NCBI RefSeq assembly: GCF_001422545.1
Contig: NZ_LMLE01000006.1
Location: forward strand, 594 to 41,796
From: Pedobacter sp. Leaf41
GTDB lineage: Bacteria; Bacteroidota; Bacteroidia; Sphingobacteriales; Sphingobacteriaceae
Direction: 5' to 3'
DNA: 41,203 nt
Below, in pieces: positions 23,018 to 31,625 of the stretch. Each line of letters opens with the position of its first letter. Position 1 is the first letter of the stretch. The notes beneath the pieces are model-generated. The model saw only the letters and a program-made list of their open reading frames with translations, made no database searches and was not told where the DNA came from. Position numbers and translations under genes: made by a program.

Positions 23018-25735
23018 TCACAAATCTTGACCAATTTGGTGGATCTGCGTTTGTTTCCTATCCCATACTATTGCCTCATCTGTATGGGTCATCGCGGAAT
23101 TTGCTATAGTGTGATATGTTCTTGTGTAACAATTTTGGAGTTGAATATTTGGTTTGTATTTTAATAAATTTTCAAGACATGATTTGTCTATCGAACAATT
23201 TCTGAACACTATTTTGTTTTTTAATTTTCCATAGATTCGTAAATTACTTTCTAAATCACAAGCTTCGAACGAAAGTTTCTTAACCCCGCCGGCATCTATC
23301 TCTAAGTTATAGATTTCACATCCAATAAATCGCACGTCATTTAATATAGTTTCATCTAACGTTAGATGGCTAATGTCACATTTTACGAAAGAAACATTGT
23401 TTAAAGCACATCCATATATCTGTAGGATATTTATCCAACAATCTTCGAACTTAGTTTGAAGTAAAATAGACTCATATACACTTATAGCTCTTAATGGTTG
23501 ATCAATGAAATGCTGGTATATGAATTGATTACCACATGCCCAAGGCCGTGTAGATTGATCAATTATTGTATGGTATATTAAAAATTTTAAACCAATTGAT
23601 TTCTCAATAAAATAATTTCTTCCTTGATTAACAGATTGAAGTATGCTCCAATAGGAAGAAAACGTGTTTGTGCTTAAAGCAATAGGATCACTATCTATAC
23701 TATTAAATCCTGCAATAAAATCTTTTTCAAACAAATAATTAATATTTAAGGCCAATCTGTCACTTAGTTCTAATTTTATTTTTGAAGCTTTTTTGGAAAT
23801 TAGTTCTTCCATAAAATTCCAAATTTCAAATGGAATTGGCAATGAACCAAAATATTGGTTTAAAAAAATAAGAGTGTCTGAAGCTTTTTTATTGATATAT
23901 TTATCTAACTTATCCTTTCTCAAGAAATAGTCAAATGTTATTTCAACAATAAATTCTGCTGTTAAGTATTCTTGTAATGACTTATGAAAAAATTCAATTC
24001 CTTCGTTATCCTCACTCTTATCCTTATCGCGTGTTTCCTTAAAGTAAAATGAAATCATTACGCCCTTTAGTGTATTCGAAAGGCTATCGTTACCAATTTG
24101 GTTTAAACATTCTCTTATTGTTTCATTATTTAAAATGTCTTTGGTGTTTACAAATCCTTTACCGGATTTAAATATCATATAAGCTATCTCTTGAACCATT
24201 CTTCTCAAATCTTGTAACGTCAACCCCTTCAGATTTTCAATTTGGCCATCTTTGCTATATTTTCTTTCAATAATTTGGTCGAAAAGTAAATTGTAAATTT
24301 GCGCTCTGCTTACTTTATCATCTGGCCTGCTTTTTAATGAAGCTACGATATAAAGAAGTAATGGCTGATTTATAAGTTCTTTAAGATAGGTTTGCGAATG
24401 ATTTTTGTCATTATTAGATATTTCTAAATATTCCGATGTTAGCCAACTTTCAGGGTGAAATACCAAATATTTTGATAACCAGTCTTTTTGCCTATGTATA
24501 TCTATTGGTTTTAAGCTAAGAGCAACATAAGCTTCTTTATATAATCTTTGAAAGTTTACGTAACCATGCCGGGTTGTAATTATTACCTGCCAGCCTTTAT
24601 ATTTTTCAGTTTCATGGATTATTCCCTTACAAAATGTTTCTATATCATCGGCTGTTAGATTATCTTTCATAAACAGCTCATCCAATCCATCTAATATTGT
24701 TATTGAACTCTTTAATTGGGTTTTTTTTAGTTCTGTATCAATTTCGTTATCCAATTCATTAAAAATTAAATTGAATGGATTGTGAATAAATGCTTTGGTG
24801 TCTGATATATTACGCAGTTTTAAATAAAATACAGGTTTTTGTTGCGGTATAGTTAACAAATCAAAAAGCAGTTTTGAACAAAGAGATGTTTTACCTTGAC
24901 CTGGGTATCCTAAGATAAATGTCACATTACTATTTGGATATTCAAATAATTGGTTATAAGTATTTTCGCCTTTTAACCTTGACATTAATACCTTGTGAAT
25001 TGAAAAATCTTTGTTAAGCTGTAAGCAAGTAGCGTTTAGATATTTTAAATCAGAAGATAGTTTGTTTGCACTTTCTATAAGGATATCGAAGCTCGGCTCT
25101 ATATAGATACTGTTTAAAGTTAAACCAGTTTCGTCATCCATTACTACATCAAAAAACATTGATTTGAGGTGCTTATGGTAGCTGTCTAGCTCTCCGATTT
25201 GCTTTATTTTTTCGAAACTCTTCTCTAAAAGGGCTCTAATATCATTAATTTTTTCAATTTCAGAACCGATTGTTATTAGCTTATATAGGCTAGTTAAGTT
25301 TATTATATCATTATCGAAGTCTAAGTTGAATTGTGCTTTGTATTTTGTCTGTATTTTTTCGCAATTATTTTTTAGCGTTTTTTTATTGAGGTCAGTTGTA
25401 GATAATACAACAATTATTAGCCTATCATAGCTAGCTTGTAGGTTATATTTAAGGAATTTATCGTAACACGTGTAGATTTTTGAGAGGGTATCATTCGACG
25501 TAATCTGGATAGCGATTCTCTTGTCTTGATCATGAAGGTCTATTGCGGGAAAATTCGAGATTTTTAAGTTTGTATTTTCAAATTTAGTGTCATAAATTAT
25601 GTTGAACATTTCAAGCATTAGTCCTTCGCAAACCGTTGCGAGAGTCGATTCACCAGCTGAATTTGCTATAACTAGTAATTCATTAAGACGTGTTAAGTAA
25701 GTTTGTATTACATGATGAGTAATAAGTCGTTCCAT
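23018..25735 (-). CDS. SMEK-like / NACHT NTPase / pentapeptide-like protein (probable anti-phage gene)
   Basis: A 905-aa protein. Residues 1-170 look like a SMEK-type N-terminal domain: TLATVCEGLMLEMFN (31-45), then FPAIDLHDQDKRIAIQITSN (62-81), an ID..(I/V)Q(I/V)T pattern resembling a nuclease-fold core. Residues 250-600 are a NACHT-type STAND NTPase: Walker A GYPGQGKTS (276-284), Walker B SITILDGLDELF (344-355), and a helical WQVIITTRHGYVNF sensor region. The C-terminus (about 775-880) has loosely repeated short strands (NNVSFVKCDISHLTL, NDVRFIGCEIYNLEI) that fold like a pentapeptide-type beta helix, a probable sensor. Bacterial NACHT proteins are known anti-phage sensors. It stands alone and is transcribed leftward. 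Confidence 0.82.
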   Translation of the reverse strand: MERLITHHVIQTYLTRLNELLVIANSAGESTLATVCEGLMLEMFNIIYDTKFENTNLKISNFPAIDLHDQDKRIAIQITSNDTLSKIYTCYDKFLKYNLQASYDRLIIVVLSTTDLNKKTLKNNCEKIQTKYKAQFNLDFDNDIINLTSLYKLITIGSEIEKINDIRALLEKSFEKIKQIGELDSYHKHLKSMFFDVVMDDETGLTLNSIYIEPSFDILIESANKLSSDLKYLNATCLQLNKDFSIHKVLMSRLKGENTYNQLFEYPNSNVTFILGYPGQGKTSLCSKLLFDLLTIPQQKPVFYLKLRNISDTKAFIHNPFNLIFNELDNEIDTELKKTQLKSSITILDGLDELFMKDNLTADDIETFCKGIIHETEKYKGWQVIITTRHGYVNFQRLYKEAYVALSLKPIDIHRQKDWLSKYLVFHPESWLTSEYLEISNNDKNHSQTYLKELINQPLLLYIVASLKSRPDDKVSRAQIYNLLFDQIIERKYSKDGQIENLKGLTLQDLRRMVQEIAYMIFKSGKGFVNTKDILNNETIRECLNQIGNDSLSNTLKGVMISFYFKETRDKDKSEDNEGIEFFHKSLQEYLTAEFIVEITFDYFLRKDKLDKYINKKASDTLIFLNQYFGSLPIPFEIWNFMEELISKKASKIKLELSDRLALNINYLFEKDFIAGFNSIDSDPIALSTNTFSSYWSILQSVNQGRNYFIEKSIGLKFLIYHTIIDQSTRPWACGNQFIYQHFIDQPLRAISVYESILLQTKFEDCWINILQIYGCALNNVSFVKCDISHLTLDETILNDVRFIGCEIYNLEIDAGGVKKLSFEACDLESNLRIYGKLKNKIVFRNCSIDKSCLENLLKYKPNIQLQNCYTRTYHTIANSAMTHTDEAIVWDRKQTQIHQIGQDL

Positions 25736-26090
25736 GCGAGATAATTAATTTAGACAGCAAATATGTTTTATTATTTTGAAATACTTAAATATAATTTTTT
25801 TATTTAATTACTCTATTTAAGTATAAGCAATATTAATTATTCATAATACTATAATTAACAAGAGCACTACAACTTAGAAACTGCACTTCAAAAACGAGTG
25901 GTCTATTAAATTGAAGGAATAATCCTATTTAACTAGCTCCTCATACGTTATGGAGAATATATTGTCGTTGAATTTTCATGATGATAAACTACCTTCTGTT
26001 TTATTTATTTCATACAAAACACAAGATTATCGCTGCCGTAGCATGTATTTTATCTGCTGTTTTTGTTCCGCATATTTATTATCTTTAATT
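25736..26090. other. Divergent intergenic region between the NACHT gene and the 26091 gene
   Basis: A 355-bp, very AT-rich region carrying promoters for both directions. I found no clear TTTG/TAnnTTTG pair; the minus-strand CATATTTG near 25757-25765 is a one-base-off -7 candidate for the NACHT gene. An open frame that extends the 26091 gene upstream to 25950 lacks a signal peptide and is unlikely. Confidence 0.45.
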
Positions 26091-26441
26091 ATGAAAAAAC
26101 TAAGCCTTTTAATTTTTTCATCCCTAATTTTTACTGTAGAGAAAGCTCAAAAACAAATTTCAATTGATAGTGCCTCGGAATATATTGGCCAGAAGGTTAC
26201 AGTATGTGACTCCGTTTACAGCATAAAAGTCTTACCCCATTTAACATTTGTTAACATGAAGGGCAACTATCCAGATCAAAAATTAACATTAGTCTTTTAC
26301 AAAAAGGATTTGCACTTATTTAATATGGAGCCGGCAAAATTATATCTCAGCAAACGCATTTGTGTAAAGGGCCGTATCAGTAATTATGAGGGTAAGCCGC
26401 AAATCATAATTCGATCACTAAAACAAACCGAGATTAAATGA
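26091..26441 (+). CDS. Secreted OB-fold-like small protein
   Basis: The start at 26091 gives 116 aa with MKKLSLLIFSSLIFTVEKAQ, a credible signal peptide with cleavage after KAQ or similar; an upstream in-frame ATG at 25950 would place the signal internally. The mature part reads ASEYIGQKVTVCDSVYS, LTFVNMKGNYPDQKLTLVFY, ICVKGRISNYEGKPQIIIRS, which follows the OB-fold pattern (GkxVtVcGxV...tfxNxgg.yPnqxxtvvI...vtGxI..yxGkpqI) of Bacteroidota secreted nucleic-acid-binding-like domains. The exact role is unknown. Confidence 0.7.
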   Translation: MKKLSLLIFSSLIFTVEKAQKQISIDSASEYIGQKVTVCDSVYSIKVLPHLTFVNMKGNYPDQKLTLVFYKKDLHLFNMEPAKLYLSKRICVKGRISNYEGKPQIIIRSLKQTEIK

Positions 26442-26474
26442 TTACATTAGTTTAAAGGAAAATCACTCGGAATT

Positions 26475-26504
26475 GGCAGGCTATTGAGTCTGCCTTTTTT
26501 ATTT
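26475..26504. terminator. Terminator between convergent genes at 26441 and 26499
   Basis: GGCAG / CTGCC (26475-26479 and 26490-26494) followed by TTTTTTATTTTTT on the plus strand. It serves the plus gene; the overlap with the minus gene's stop makes the minus side uncertain. Confidence 0.65.
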
Positions 26505-26777
26505 TTTATTTCTTTCGGATAGTTTCAGCTGTTGCTCTGGGGCGTTAAGTACGATATCTTTACAAATCACTTTTATCATGTCTCCTGGGTCAACGTCTAT
26601 TGCCAGTGCAATTAAATATAACTCGTCAACTGTCAGCTTAGTAGTTGCATCATTGCTAAGTAGACTCAAACGTGATTCTTTGATGCTTGTCTTCCTAAAA
26701 ATTTCGGCACGATTTGCCGATTTTTGTATTAGGTATTTACCAAGTCTTGTGAGGTCCGCTTTCTTAGCCAAAATCAA
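26499..26777 (-). CDS. XRE-like helix-turn-helix protein
   Basis: A 92-aa protein. Residues 10-68 look like a Cro/CI-type DNA-binding domain: LTRLGKYLIQKSANRAEIFRKTSIKESRLSLLS with the recognition helix around IKESRLSLLS, then LTVDELYLIALAIDVDPGDMI, the usual C-terminal helix pair. No other domain is present. It is a probable small transcriptional regulator; its target is unknown, and no operator was identified in its own upstream region. Confidence 0.8.
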   Translation of the reverse strand: MILAKKADLTRLGKYLIQKSANRAEIFRKTSIKESRLSLLSNDATTKLTVDELYLIALAIDVDPGDMIKVICKDIVLNAPEQQLKLSERNKK

Positions 26778-27374
26778 ATATTTTGATTAAACATAACTAT
26801 GTCACTTCGATCCTGATAATTTTGAGGTTTTTCATTTTACTTTCCAAAGAATACTTTAGATTATCGAAACTTTTATTATATTCGTTTATTATAATTAGGT
26901 ATTAATAAGAGTCTTGCAACCACAAAATCTGACGCCGTTGAAGCAGGACAGCAGATTAATACCTACAGCTTGTTTGGATGCACTATATTTGTGCATTGAA
27001 ATAACTGTGGGTGCTGCTGTAATTCCATTTCAACATAAGGCGTCAGAAACTTTAAAGTGGTTATGGTTTGCGGCCCCACAGGTATTGGCATTCTAAAACA
27101 AGACTCGTATTTTAATCAATACGAGTATGAACCAAAAATTAAAACAAGTACAATTTTTTTCGTTGCCTCATCCCAGGGCGGTGCTTGTTTTTGCGTTCAG
27201 CTTAACCCCAAATTATTCCCAACATGTTTGCCATCCCAGAAAGTGCCCTTTTGATTATTTGTATGCGTTGAAGCCGAAGAACCCTGTTTAGTTTAAGGTG
27301 GCAAGCCCTGTTTCGTTCCCTTTTTTTCATAATGTTAAGGTTAATGATAATCGTTTGGGAGCGGGCAGGGTTTT
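26778..27374. other. Gene-free stretch with hairpins
   Basis: No convincing gene. An imperfect inverted repeat with arms containing TCTGACGCC lies at about 26925-26936 and GGCGTCAGA at about 27040-27050. A strong hairpin ACTCGTATT-TTAATC-AATACGAGT is at 27103-27126. Frames here encode no recognisable domain. Confidence 0.5.
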
Positions 27375-27685
27375 GTCCTTCGACAGGCTCAGGATGACAA
27401 GTGGAGTGTGAAGTTGGGTGGTTACGCGTAAAAAGGAGGGATTGCCACAGGTGGAGAAAAACCACCTTCGCAATGACGACTCTTTTTATTAGGATTTTGT
27501 CCTTCGACAGGCTCAGGATGACAGGTGGAGTGGAAAGGGAAAGTTGTCCTTCGACAGGCTCAGGATGACCGATCGAGGGAAGGTGAAAGCGGAAAGGTGG
27601 GTAGGTCCTTCGACAGGCTCAGGATGACAGGTGGAGTGGAACGGTAAAATTTATTTGGCAAGCCCTTCGACAAGCTCAGGATGAC
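27375..27685 (-). repeat. Five copies of a 24-bp repeat (module A, inverted)
   Basis: GTCCTTCGACAGGCTCAGGA with following TGAC occurs at 27375-27398, 27499-27522, 27546-27569 and 27605-27628, and with two changes at 27662-27685. Start-to-start spacing is 124, 47, 59 and 57 bp, so it is not a regular array. Its reverse complement GTCATCCTGAGCCTGTCGAA is module A of the clusters at both window ends (GTCATCCTGAGCGTAGTCGAA), so these are the same family in the opposite orientation. Three of the copies are followed by GTGGAGTGG or close variants. Confidence 0.85.
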
Positions 27686-27843
27686 AAAGCTATATGGGCT
27701 AAATACCTATACGGTTGAAAATGGCTCAAAAAATTGTTACGCGTAAAGGAGTAGATTGAAACTTAAGCTTTCGGTACGGCTCGGGGTAACTGTTGAGCTG
27801 CATCAATTATTAACGATTAACTAAACAAACTAATACAAAATTT

Positions 27844-28437
27844 ATGATTCAAAAAATAACGATAGCCATCGTAATGGCTATGCTTTGCCTGAATTTCTGG
27901 GTTATTGCACAAGTTAAACCTGAAGTACTAAAGCCAGTGAAAGTTGGGGAACAGGTACCTAATGAAATGTGGGATATGCCGATGAAGATATATAAAAACG
28001 GTAAATATAGCACCGAAACCTTGCGTAAGTATAAAGGAAAAGTAATTGTTATCGATTTTTGGGCTACCTGGTGTGGGTATTGTGTTGAGGGGTTTCCTAA
28101 GCTGAGCAAATTGCAGGATAGCCTTGAAAGCGGGTTGCAGGTTTTTCTAGTTAATAAAAAAAGTGTGGGAGATACGCCAGAAAAAATTGCAAGAGTATAC
28201 GAGTTAAATGCAAGCCATTTAAAAGATATGCCTATTGTGGTAGAGGATACAATACTTGGGCAGCTTTTTCCAACTGTGTCTTTACCTACCTATGCGGTGA
28301 TATCCGGAGATCGATATCTGGAGGGCATCACCCAAAGCTACCTGTTTACTGAGGCTGCAATTGTAGCTATAGTAAAGGAAAGAAATAGCTTACTGGAAAT
28401 TAGACGTAGGATAAAAAAGGAGAGGGAGGGTAATTGA
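27844..28437 (+). CDS. TlpA-like periplasmic thioredoxin
   Basis: A 197-aa protein. Residues 1-22 (MIQKITIAIVMAMLCLNFWV) are a signal or anchor segment. The thioredoxin fold follows: VIVIDFWATWCGYC with Cys77 and Cys80 (CGYC), and SLPTYAV with cis-Pro148. It reduces or rearranges disulfides in the periplasm. It is followed by 1 bp and the SusC gene, a common gene order in Sphingobacteriaceae, where such TlpA proteins accompany SusCD uptake systems. The substrate partner is unknown. Confidence 0.92.
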   Translation: MIQKITIAIVMAMLCLNFWVIAQVKPEVLKPVKVGEQVPNEMWDMPMKIYKNGKYSTETLRKYKGKVIVIDFWATWCGYCVEGFPKLSKLQDSLESGLQVFLVNKKSVGDTPEKIARVYELNASHLKDMPIVVEDTILGQLFPTVSLPTYAVISGDRYLEGITQSYLFTEAAIVAIVKERNSLLEIRRRIKKEREGN

Positions 28438-28438
28438 T

Positions 28439-31400
28439 ATGAAGTGGATCATTACGATTTTTAGTTTGGGTATTGTTCTAAGTTTACGTGCGCAAGAGCT
28501 TACAGGCAAGATTACCAATGAACAAGGGCTACCCGTTGCTAATGTGAACGTTAGTATTGCAAATGTGCCTAAAAAAAGCTTCAGTTTGATAGGTGGGGTT
28601 TTTAAGATTAATGTTGTTGCGGGTAAGCACCAGGTTAATTTCAGTCATACAGGTTATGTGAATTACGATACTTTAATTACTGTTCCACAAAAAGGTGTGA
28701 TTCAAATTATCCTTAAAAGAGCCGTTAAACAACTGGATGAAGTACAGGTAAGTACGGGTTATCAGGTAATAGACAAACGTAGATCCTCTGGGTCGTTTTA
28801 TAAGGTGGAACAGGCGCAGCTTAACCAGAGTGTAAATCCTGACATTTTAGGGCGGCTTGAAAACATTACGAGTAGCTTACAGGTAGACCGACGTAAAGGC
28901 AGCAGCACCACTTATCAGATCAGGGGTTTGGGAACACTTGATGCCAACAGCCGTATGCCTCTTATTGTGCTGGATAATTTCCCTTATGAGGGGGATATTG
29001 GCAATATTAATCCAAATGATATTGAGAGTGTTACGGTTTTGAAGGATGCTGCTGCAAGTGCCATTTGGGGTGCCAGGGCTGGTAATGGTGTTATTGTTTT
29101 GACCAGTAAAAAAACAAAGGCAGGGGGGAAGGTGCAGATAGATTTGGTTTCGAGCATCTCTGTGCAGGGGAAGCCCGACCTCTACCAGGCGAATCAATTA
29201 AGCCCATCTGCTACAGTTGATTTGGAAAGGATGTTATTTGCGAAGGGATATTATGATCATCAATTTTCTGATCCTTATTATCCGCTGATACCCGAAGTAG
29301 CCAGTATTTTAAACGAGCAAAAGACGGGGGTGTTATCGGCTACGGATGCTGAAGCCAAACTAGGTTTATTGAATGGACAGGATGTGCGAAAAGATATGCT
29401 TCAATACCTATACCGGCCGGCAGTAGCGCAACAATATGCGCTTAGCCTGGCGGGAAATACTGGCGGGCTAGTTTACAGGTTATCGGGTGGTGCAGATCGG
29501 AGTTTGAGCAATTTGATTGGTGACGCTAATGAGCGGTATACTTTCAGATCGGACAACACGATCGCTTTAACATCAAACTGGAAGCTATCTGCTGGCGTAA
29601 TGCTGACGAGTAGCCTGGATAGAAATAATAGTGTTGGCGGTTATGGAGGTTTTCAGACAAGTACGGGGGGGGTATCAACGTATAGCCAACTGGCAGATGG
29701 ATTGGGTAATGCCTTAGCTGTAGACTGGTTTTATAACAAAGGGCTTACAGATGGTGTGGCTAACCTGGGTTTATTAGACTGGAAATATCGGCCATTGGAT
29801 GAATTGAAGATTAGTAACCGCCAAACTCAGTTATTTGACTTGCTACTCAATTTGGGTACCAGTTACCAGCTTAACAAATGGCTGAGTGCTGATTTTAAAT
29901 ACCAATACCAAAGGAGCAACCAACAGGCACCACAGTTTAATGCTCTTGAGAGTTATTATAGTCGTGATTTAATTAACATGTTTACTGTTTTGGGAACTAA
30001 CAGTATTACCTATAATTTGCCTAAAGGGGGGATTTACCGAAGGACAGATACTGACCGGAATGGTTACTCTGCCCGGGCGCAATTTAATATTAACCAGAAT
30101 TGGGGCGAACATGCGCTAGAGGCGATTGTGGGTGCCGAACGCAGGCAATCCCGGTTACGGACAGATAACCAAATTTTGTACGGTTATGATCCGCAAACCC
30201 TAAATAGTATTAATGTTAATTATGCCATTGCCTACCCAACCTATGCCAACCTGAATGATAACGCCTATATACCGGCTGCGGGTTTACCTTCGGAAATATT
30301 GAACCGATTTGTATCTGTATATGCCAATGCGGCTTATACTTATAAGCAAAAATATAGCGTTACCGGAAGTATCCGACGCGATGCATCAAACCTGTTTGGC
30401 GTACGTACGAACCAGAAGTGGGTGCCGTTATGGTCAGTAGGTGGTGTTTGGAAGATTGATGATGAGGGGTTCTATCAAAATGATTGGATACCTCATTTAA
30501 GTTTAAGGGTTTCTTATGGCTTTAGTGGTAATGTGAACAATAATGCATCTGCATTAACCCGTATTACCTATGGTGCTGCTTCAGCTTCTCCCATCAATAT
30601 ACCATATGTTACGGTGAATGCCCCGCCAAACCCAAACCTGAGGTGGGAACAAACTGAGCAGTTTAACTTAGGGGTTGATTTTGGTTTTAGGAAGCAACGA
30701 TTTACAGGAAGTATTGATTTGTTTTCCAAATATGCTTTTGATCTTTTAAATACCGTTTATACCGATGCCACCTCGGGGTTTACCAGTGTTATACTGAACT
30801 CTGCGGCTATCAAAGCGAGGGGTGTGGATGTGGTTTTGAATAGCCGAAATATTGAAGGGACATTTAACTGGCAAAGTAGTTTATTGTTTAGCTATGTTAA
30901 CTATAAAGTGTTGAGTAACCGGAACTCTATTAATACCACCGGACTAACCAGTGATGGTGCTATTGTTTTTCCTGTTCCTGGTTATAACCCGTATGCGGTG
31001 GTTAGTTTTAAGTGGGCAGGCCTCGATCCTCAAAATGGAAATCCTCTTGGATATTTGAAAGGGGAGGTGAGTAATGACTATGATGCGATTGCTTTAAACC
31101 CAATTGAAGAACAGGTTGTACATGGCCCGGCGGTGCCGCCAGTATTTGGCAACCTTAGGAATACCTTCAACTGGAAAAACCTCAGTTTAACGTTAAACAT
31201 CAGATATAAGCTTGGCTATTATTTTAGAAGACCTTCTATTAATTATAGTAGTTTATACCAAAGCAGCAGCGGGTTGAGCGAGTTTGAAAACCGGTGGCAG
31301 AAAAGTGGTGATGAAATATTTACCACTGTTCCATCTATGATTTATCCAGCGGATGGGATGCGTGATTTATTCTATACGCAATCTGAAGTAACCGTTGAAA

Positions 31401-31612
31401 AGGGAGATCATATCCGTTTGGAAGATTTATACCTGAGCTATCAATGGAAACCGGCCCATTTAAAGTTTTTAAAGCAGGCTACTTTTTATCTGTATACCAA
31501 TCAACTGAATTTTATTTTATGGCGGGCGAATAAGCTTGGGATTGACCCGGATGCGGTATATCAGGTTCGGAACCGGGCAAGTTTTGCGGCTGGCATAAAG
31601 GCTAATTTTTAA
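28439..31612 (+). CDS. SusC/RagA-type TonB-dependent outer-membrane transporter
   Basis: A 1057-aa protein. Signal peptide at 1-19 (MKWIITIFSLGIVLSLRAQ). Residues about 20-100 are the carboxypeptidase-D-like N-terminal domain (ELTGKITNEQGLPVANVNVSI). The plug domain follows (VDRRKGSSTTYQIRGLGT, then IESVTVLKDAAASAIWGARAGNGVIVLTSK, the SusC motif), and the rest is the beta barrel, ending with FAAGIKANF whose terminal aromatic suits BAM recognition. It imports an unidentified substrate with the SusD lipoprotein downstream. There is no linked glycan-hydrolase gene, so the substrate may be a peptide or other polymer. Confidence 0.95.
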   Translation: MKWIITIFSLGIVLSLRAQELTGKITNEQGLPVANVNVSIANVPKKSFSLIGGVFKINVVAGKHQVNFSHTGYVNYDTLITVPQKGVIQIILKRAVKQLDEVQVSTGYQVIDKRRSSGSFYKVEQAQLNQSVNPDILGRLENITSSLQVDRRKGSSTTYQIRGLGTLDANSRMPLIVLDNFPYEGDIGNINPNDIESVTVLKDAAASAIWGARAGNGVIVLTSKKTKAGGKVQIDLVSSISVQGKPDLYQANQLSPSATVDLERMLFAKGYYDHQFSDPYYPLIPEVASILNEQKTGVLSATDAEAKLGLLNGQDVRKDMLQYLYRPAVAQQYALSLAGNTGGLVYRLSGGADRSLSNLIGDANERYTFRSDNTIALTSNWKLSAGVMLTSSLDRNNSVGGYGGFQTSTGGVSTYSQLADGLGNALAVDWFYNKGLTDGVANLGLLDWKYRPLDELKISNRQTQLFDLLLNLGTSYQLNKWLSADFKYQYQRSNQQAPQFNALESYYSRDLINMFTVLGTNSITYNLPKGGIYRRTDTDRNGYSARAQFNINQNWGEHALEAIVGAERRQSRLRTDNQILYGYDPQTLNSINVNYAIAYPTYANLNDNAYIPAAGLPSEILNRFVSVYANAAYTYKQKYSVTGSIRRDASNLFGVRTNQKWVPLWSVGGVWKIDDEGFYQNDWIPHLSLRVSYGFSGNVNNNASALTRITYGAASASPINIPYVTVNAPPNPNLRWEQTEQFNLGVDFGFRKQRFTGSIDLFSKYAFDLLNTVYTDATSGFTSVILNSAAIKARGVDVVLNSRNIEGTFNWQSSLLFSYVNYKVLSNRNSINTTGLTSDGAIVFPVPGYNPYAVVSFKWAGLDPQNGNPLGYLKGEVSNDYDAIALNPIEEQVVHGPAVPPVFGNLRNTFNWKNLSLTLNIRYKLGYYFRRPSINYSSLYQSSSGLSEFENRWQKSGDEIFTTVPSMIYPADGMRDLFYTQSEVTVEKGDHIRLEDLYLSYQWKPAHLKFLKQATFYLYTNQLNFILWRANKLGIDPDAVYQVRNRASFAAGIKANF

Positions 31613-31625
31613 TCAAAGAAGAAAT

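Noticed and set aside
22976..23164. Plus-strand frame overlapping the 3' end of the NACHT gene
   Set aside because: Antisense to a long convincing gene, with no features of its own.
25950..26090. Upstream extension of the secreted OB-fold-like gene
   Set aside because: The start at 26091 gives a proper signal peptide, while the extension has Cys-rich low-quality sequence.
27375..27685. CRISPR array
   Set aside because: The five repeats have irregular spacing (124, 47, 59, 57 bp), the inter-repeat sequences share similarity, the same repeat is dispersed elsewhere, and there are no cas genes.
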